This document shows positions 60,841 to 64,000 of a DNA stretch of 64,000 nt, one piece after another (positions within the stretch are counted from its first letter, which is position 1; every line of letters starts with the position of its first letter). The position numbers were made by a program, and so were the translations under genes. The notes below the pieces were generated by a model, which saw only the letters and a program-made list of their open reading frames with translations, was not told the origin of the DNA and searched no databases. The DNA comes from Diadophis punctatus similis (Eukaryota > Chordata > Lepidosauria > Squamata > Dipsadidae): assembly GCA_023053685.1 (NCBI GenBank), contig JALIGW010000003.1, positions 44,772,496-44,836,495 on the forward strand. Direction: 5' to 3'.

Positions 60841-62163
60841 TATATCCTGGAAGGCTGTCAGAAGATGATGAGACTCTATTACCTACTAGTGATGATATCT
60901 GGGTCAGGCTCCAGCTGGTGCTGCTGACAAGTTTGGAAGATGAGTAAGTCCCTCCATAGCTGCCCCAACCTACTGGACAGGAATCCAAAGCTTCCTATGA
61001 TATCATCACAAAAAGCAGCCTTGGGGTACCCATGTGATGGGTACAAATTGTGTAGGAAATGGCCCATGCATACGTCAAATATCTCTGTACTTCTATATGC
61101 ATTGTACCAGTTGGAATTGTTCATACAGGAGAGTCACACCTGAGGGTTGAAGTAATGCCTGGAGGCCCATCTGTGTTTGGCATCATGCTGCCATGTGTGT
61201 TTGGGCAACATGCAGCAAGGGAGTGAGTGCCAGGAAAAGTCGAATGTTTTCTTTGATCCATTAATCAGCAAATTTAATTGGCAGTAACAAATTTTAATCT
61301 GCAAGGTAGAAAATTTAAAGACACACTGACTGATATTAAAGCTATTTTATGGTACTATAATAGCAAAATGAAAAAATAAATTATAACAAGGCCTTTTAAC
61401 AATGAGGAGTAGCCATTTTTTATTAAATGGTTACTTTATCTTAACATTTTTTTCAGCATGCTAAAAAGTTTAGATGACATGAATATTCATTTAAATTTAA
61501 TTGATTACTTTAAAGGCAGGGAATTAATAAGCAAAATCTTCTTTGATATTGGCTTTGTTATAAACATTCAGTGACTGAATTGTGATTATTGGGGGTAGAA
61601 CTATTTCTGAATATCGTAGAGAAAAAATCATAGTACTTTTTAATTAATTGCAAATTCAACGTATCGCACAGATATCTCTGAGGTTTACCTCTAAAATATT
61701 TCAAACTGCATTTGGAATCCATTTATTAGTGAAGGTCCATTGAACACAATAGGACTGATTTTTTTTATTAAATATGAATAAAATTGCAGTCATCCTAAAA
61801 TGGGGATAGAGGAATGGAATGATGGATTGTCTTAATGCTGCATTTGAATAGCATCCAGGCTCTAAGATCTGTTTTTAATGCCTGATTTCAACTATGTAAC
61901 ATGTTAAATAATATATTTCTGAGCCCATGAAAACTGCCTGTCTCAGTGAGACGTTTTGATGAGATAAAACGGTTTAATAGGTAAGGTGTGATATTCAGAC
62001 AGGTGAAGGTCACTCTGCTCTTCATTTGTGCAAGTATATCCCTTAATGTCAGTGCATGGCATGGATTTGTTTTTGTTTTCTATAAGTATAGTTTTCCCCT
62101 TTTAATGACAGTAATTGAGACTGGAATTTTCATCACTATGCAATGCTGTTCTAAAGCTCAATG
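60841..62163. other. Intergenic stretch without recognised feature
   Basis: Very AT-rich from 61260 onward; no repeat or coding call. Confidence 0.4.
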
Positions 62164-62392
62164 CAGGGGTGAAATTCAGCAGGTTCTGACAGGTTCTGGA
62201 GAACCAGTAGCGGAAATTTTGAGTAACTCGGAAAACTGACAAATACCACCTCTGGCTGGCCCCAGAGTGGGGTGGGAATGGAGATTTTGCAACATCCTTC
62301 CCCTGGAGTGGGGAGGGAATGGAGATTTTGCAGTATCCTTCCCCAGCCACGCCCACAGAACCAGTAGGGAAGAATTTTGAATTTCACCCCTG
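62164..62392. mobile_element. hAT-type element, TSD GCTCAATG
   Basis: CAGGGGTGAAATTCAGCAGG to GAATTTTGAATTTCACCCCTG with the perfect duplication GCTCAATG. It contains a 50-bp near-duplicate (GGAATGGAGATTTTGCA at 62276 and 62328). Confidence 0.93.
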
Positions 62393-62399
62393 GCTCAAT

Positions 62400-62746
62400 G
62401 TCACATGACCATATGCAGTGCTTAGTGATGGATGTCCTGGCAGTCTCCAGTTATAGTCATTAAGCAAATCGCTGTGGGTCCTAAAGGAAGAAGCTCGTGT
62501 GACTGCAACTTCCAACTGGCTTCCCCATTGAGTTTGTTGGAAACCAGCAGGGAAACTTGCAAATTGTGAACAAGGTGATGGTCAGAAATCTGGGCCAGTT
62601 ACTGAGTGCCTGGATCACAATTATGTGACTGCAAGGGTGCGGTGATGTCCAGAACATCAAAACTGGTGTAAGTATCACTTGTTCAGAAACATTGTAAGTC
62701 TAAATGGTCACTGAATGAATGGTCATCAATGAAGAACCGCTTGTAT
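62400..62746. repeat. Diverged AGTCCTCGACTTA-family hAT-type copy
   Basis: GTCACATGACCATATGCAG, TTATAGTCATTAAGCAAATCGC and AAGTCTAAATGGTCACTGAATGAATGGTCATCAATGAAGAACCGCTTGTA correspond to words in 29831-30219. Confidence 0.55.
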
Positions 62747-63016
62747 TTTCTTTTCATTGGTTTCACATTTGGTTTTCCTGCATAATTTCTTCTCTGCCAA
62801 ATAAAAAGGTGAATATTACACCAACTGCCAATGGATAAAAGAGCCATAATTATCTTCTAGGACTTTAAACCAATTTCCCCCAGTAATCCTGCCAGTAATC
62901 CTTGCTAACAAGACTCAGGTAGAATAACCTGCAAGCAATGACATATAACTTGTCAAATTATTTAAAATGGTCCTGCTATTCATGGTGTCTTTAAAATACA
63001 CAGAAAGATGCTAGAT

Positions 63017-63152
63017 CAGTGTTTCCCAACCTTGGCAACTTGAAGATGTCTGGACTTCAATTCCCAGAATTCCCCAGCCAGCATTCGCTGGCTGGGGAAT
63101 TCTGGGAGTTGAAGTCCAGACATCTTCAAGTTGCCAAGGTTGGGAAACACTG
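63017..63152. mobile_element. 136-bp palindromic hAT-type MITE
   Basis: Nearly identical, base for base, to 5573-5708 (one difference seen: CAATTCCC for CAACTCCC, plus CCCCAGCC for CCCTAGCC). Flanks TGCTAGAT and TGCTAAAC agree at 6 of 8. Confidence 0.9.
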
Positions 63153-63160
63153 TGCTAAAC

Positions 63161-64000
63161 CCTCAAAAGTTCAATAATAGAAGACACACATAGATTCAAA
63201 GCCACTGCTCTCATTGTTATATACAAACCCACAATGATGACTCCTTAGAGCCCAAATATTATGACTGCAAATGGTACATGCAACTTTACTAGAAAGTGAA
63301 GCGCTGGGGTTACATTATAACTCTAAGGTTGCTGTAATGTATGGGAAGATCAGCAGAAGAACAAGTGATGCAGAGAGGATGAACTGCTAGCCATCAGTTA
63401 CAGCAATGCTGGGTTGTGCCTTTGGAAGTATTCATTTATATATTTATTTGTTAAATTTATATGGTCACCCATCTCCCCCACGTTCACCCCTGCTCTTTTC
63501 TCAGCAGTTCAAAGAAAAACGAAGTCCGATTGCCTCTTGAAAAAGAACCTTGGGATGGTAGTTGAAAGGGTCTTTGGTTTTTCTGCCCTTATTTACCTTG
63601 TTCCTGTTTTACAGCCAGCACAATAGCTAATTTTTTTTAAAAAAAAAGTTCTATATATCCATCCCAATTTGCGCAATGACAAAAGAAGCCTATTCACATT
63701 CAGGATCTTTCTATCCTTTTTCAATATAGCTGCTGTAAATGTAGAGTCTTAATTACTTGACAACATCTGCTTAGCAGTAAATCAATGCACCCATATAGTT
63801 GATTTAGTCAAAGTCTGTGGTCCTGGAGGAACACTTTCAAGGCACACTTGCCAGAGCCACTTATGGGCCAGGCAGCATTAAAAGTCCTCCTGCTCATCCT
63901 GGGTTACCCAAAGGCGTCGCGTCTTAGAATAGGAATCAGTTCATGAGCTTGAAGTCAGCTTTTCCCCATTAGAAATTCCAGATGTTTGTGCTGACAGATT
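63161..64000. other. Right end of the window without recognised feature
   Basis: AT-rich unique sequence; no coding or repeat call. Confidence 0.4.

Overview
This is vertebrate nuclear DNA, most likely from a squamate reptile and probably a snake. It is AT-rich and intron-dominated. It is packed with CR1/L2-like LINE tails, tRNA-derived and 5S-derived SINEs, short hAT-type palindromic elements with 8-bp target duplications, solo LTRs, and long pentanucleotide tails such as (GAATA)n and (TTTTA)n. There are no operons, prokaryotic signals or CRISPR arrays. The species assignment is inference from repeat content.

One real gene is recognisable: a four-exon, plus-strand TAFA5-like gene encoding a secreted chemokine-like protein. 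A CpG-rich island at about 2.15-4.2 kb probably holds the promoter and 5' UTR. The coding parts are 4628-4724, 16798-16950, 19911-20038 and 33799-33807. Splice phases agree at all three junctions and the product is 128 residues. It carries the eight-cysteine TAFA5 pattern, the NRS glycosylation site and the Val-Ser C-terminus. From memory, its mature part differs from mammalian TAFA5 at roughly a quarter of positions. TAFA5 itself is very conserved, so I favour a TAFA5 paralogue (TAFA5-like) over the orthologue. The first exon resembles the short TAFA5 isoform that joins to exon 2 through a Lys-Glu-Gly sequence.

The rest is introns and downstream intergenic DNA. Intron 1 (12 kb), intron 2 (3 kb) and intron 3 (13.8 kb) are full of mobile-element debris. 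Much of it is dated by target duplications I could read directly: 8 bp for hAT-type elements, 4 or 5 bp for LTRs. Several insertions are nested. Downstream of the gene (about 35.3-64 kb) I see no convincing second gene. There are LINE fragments, a hAT derivative that keeps a BED zinc-finger segment (41.55-42.12 kb), solo LTRs, microsatellites, and a weak minus-strand coding-like remnant at 54.9-55.9 kb.

The points most worth checking are the TAFA5-like paralogue and its two-codon last exon, a palindromic element carrying paired CTCF-like motifs, the 274-bp near-perfect palindrome in intron 3, and the minus-strand coding remnant.
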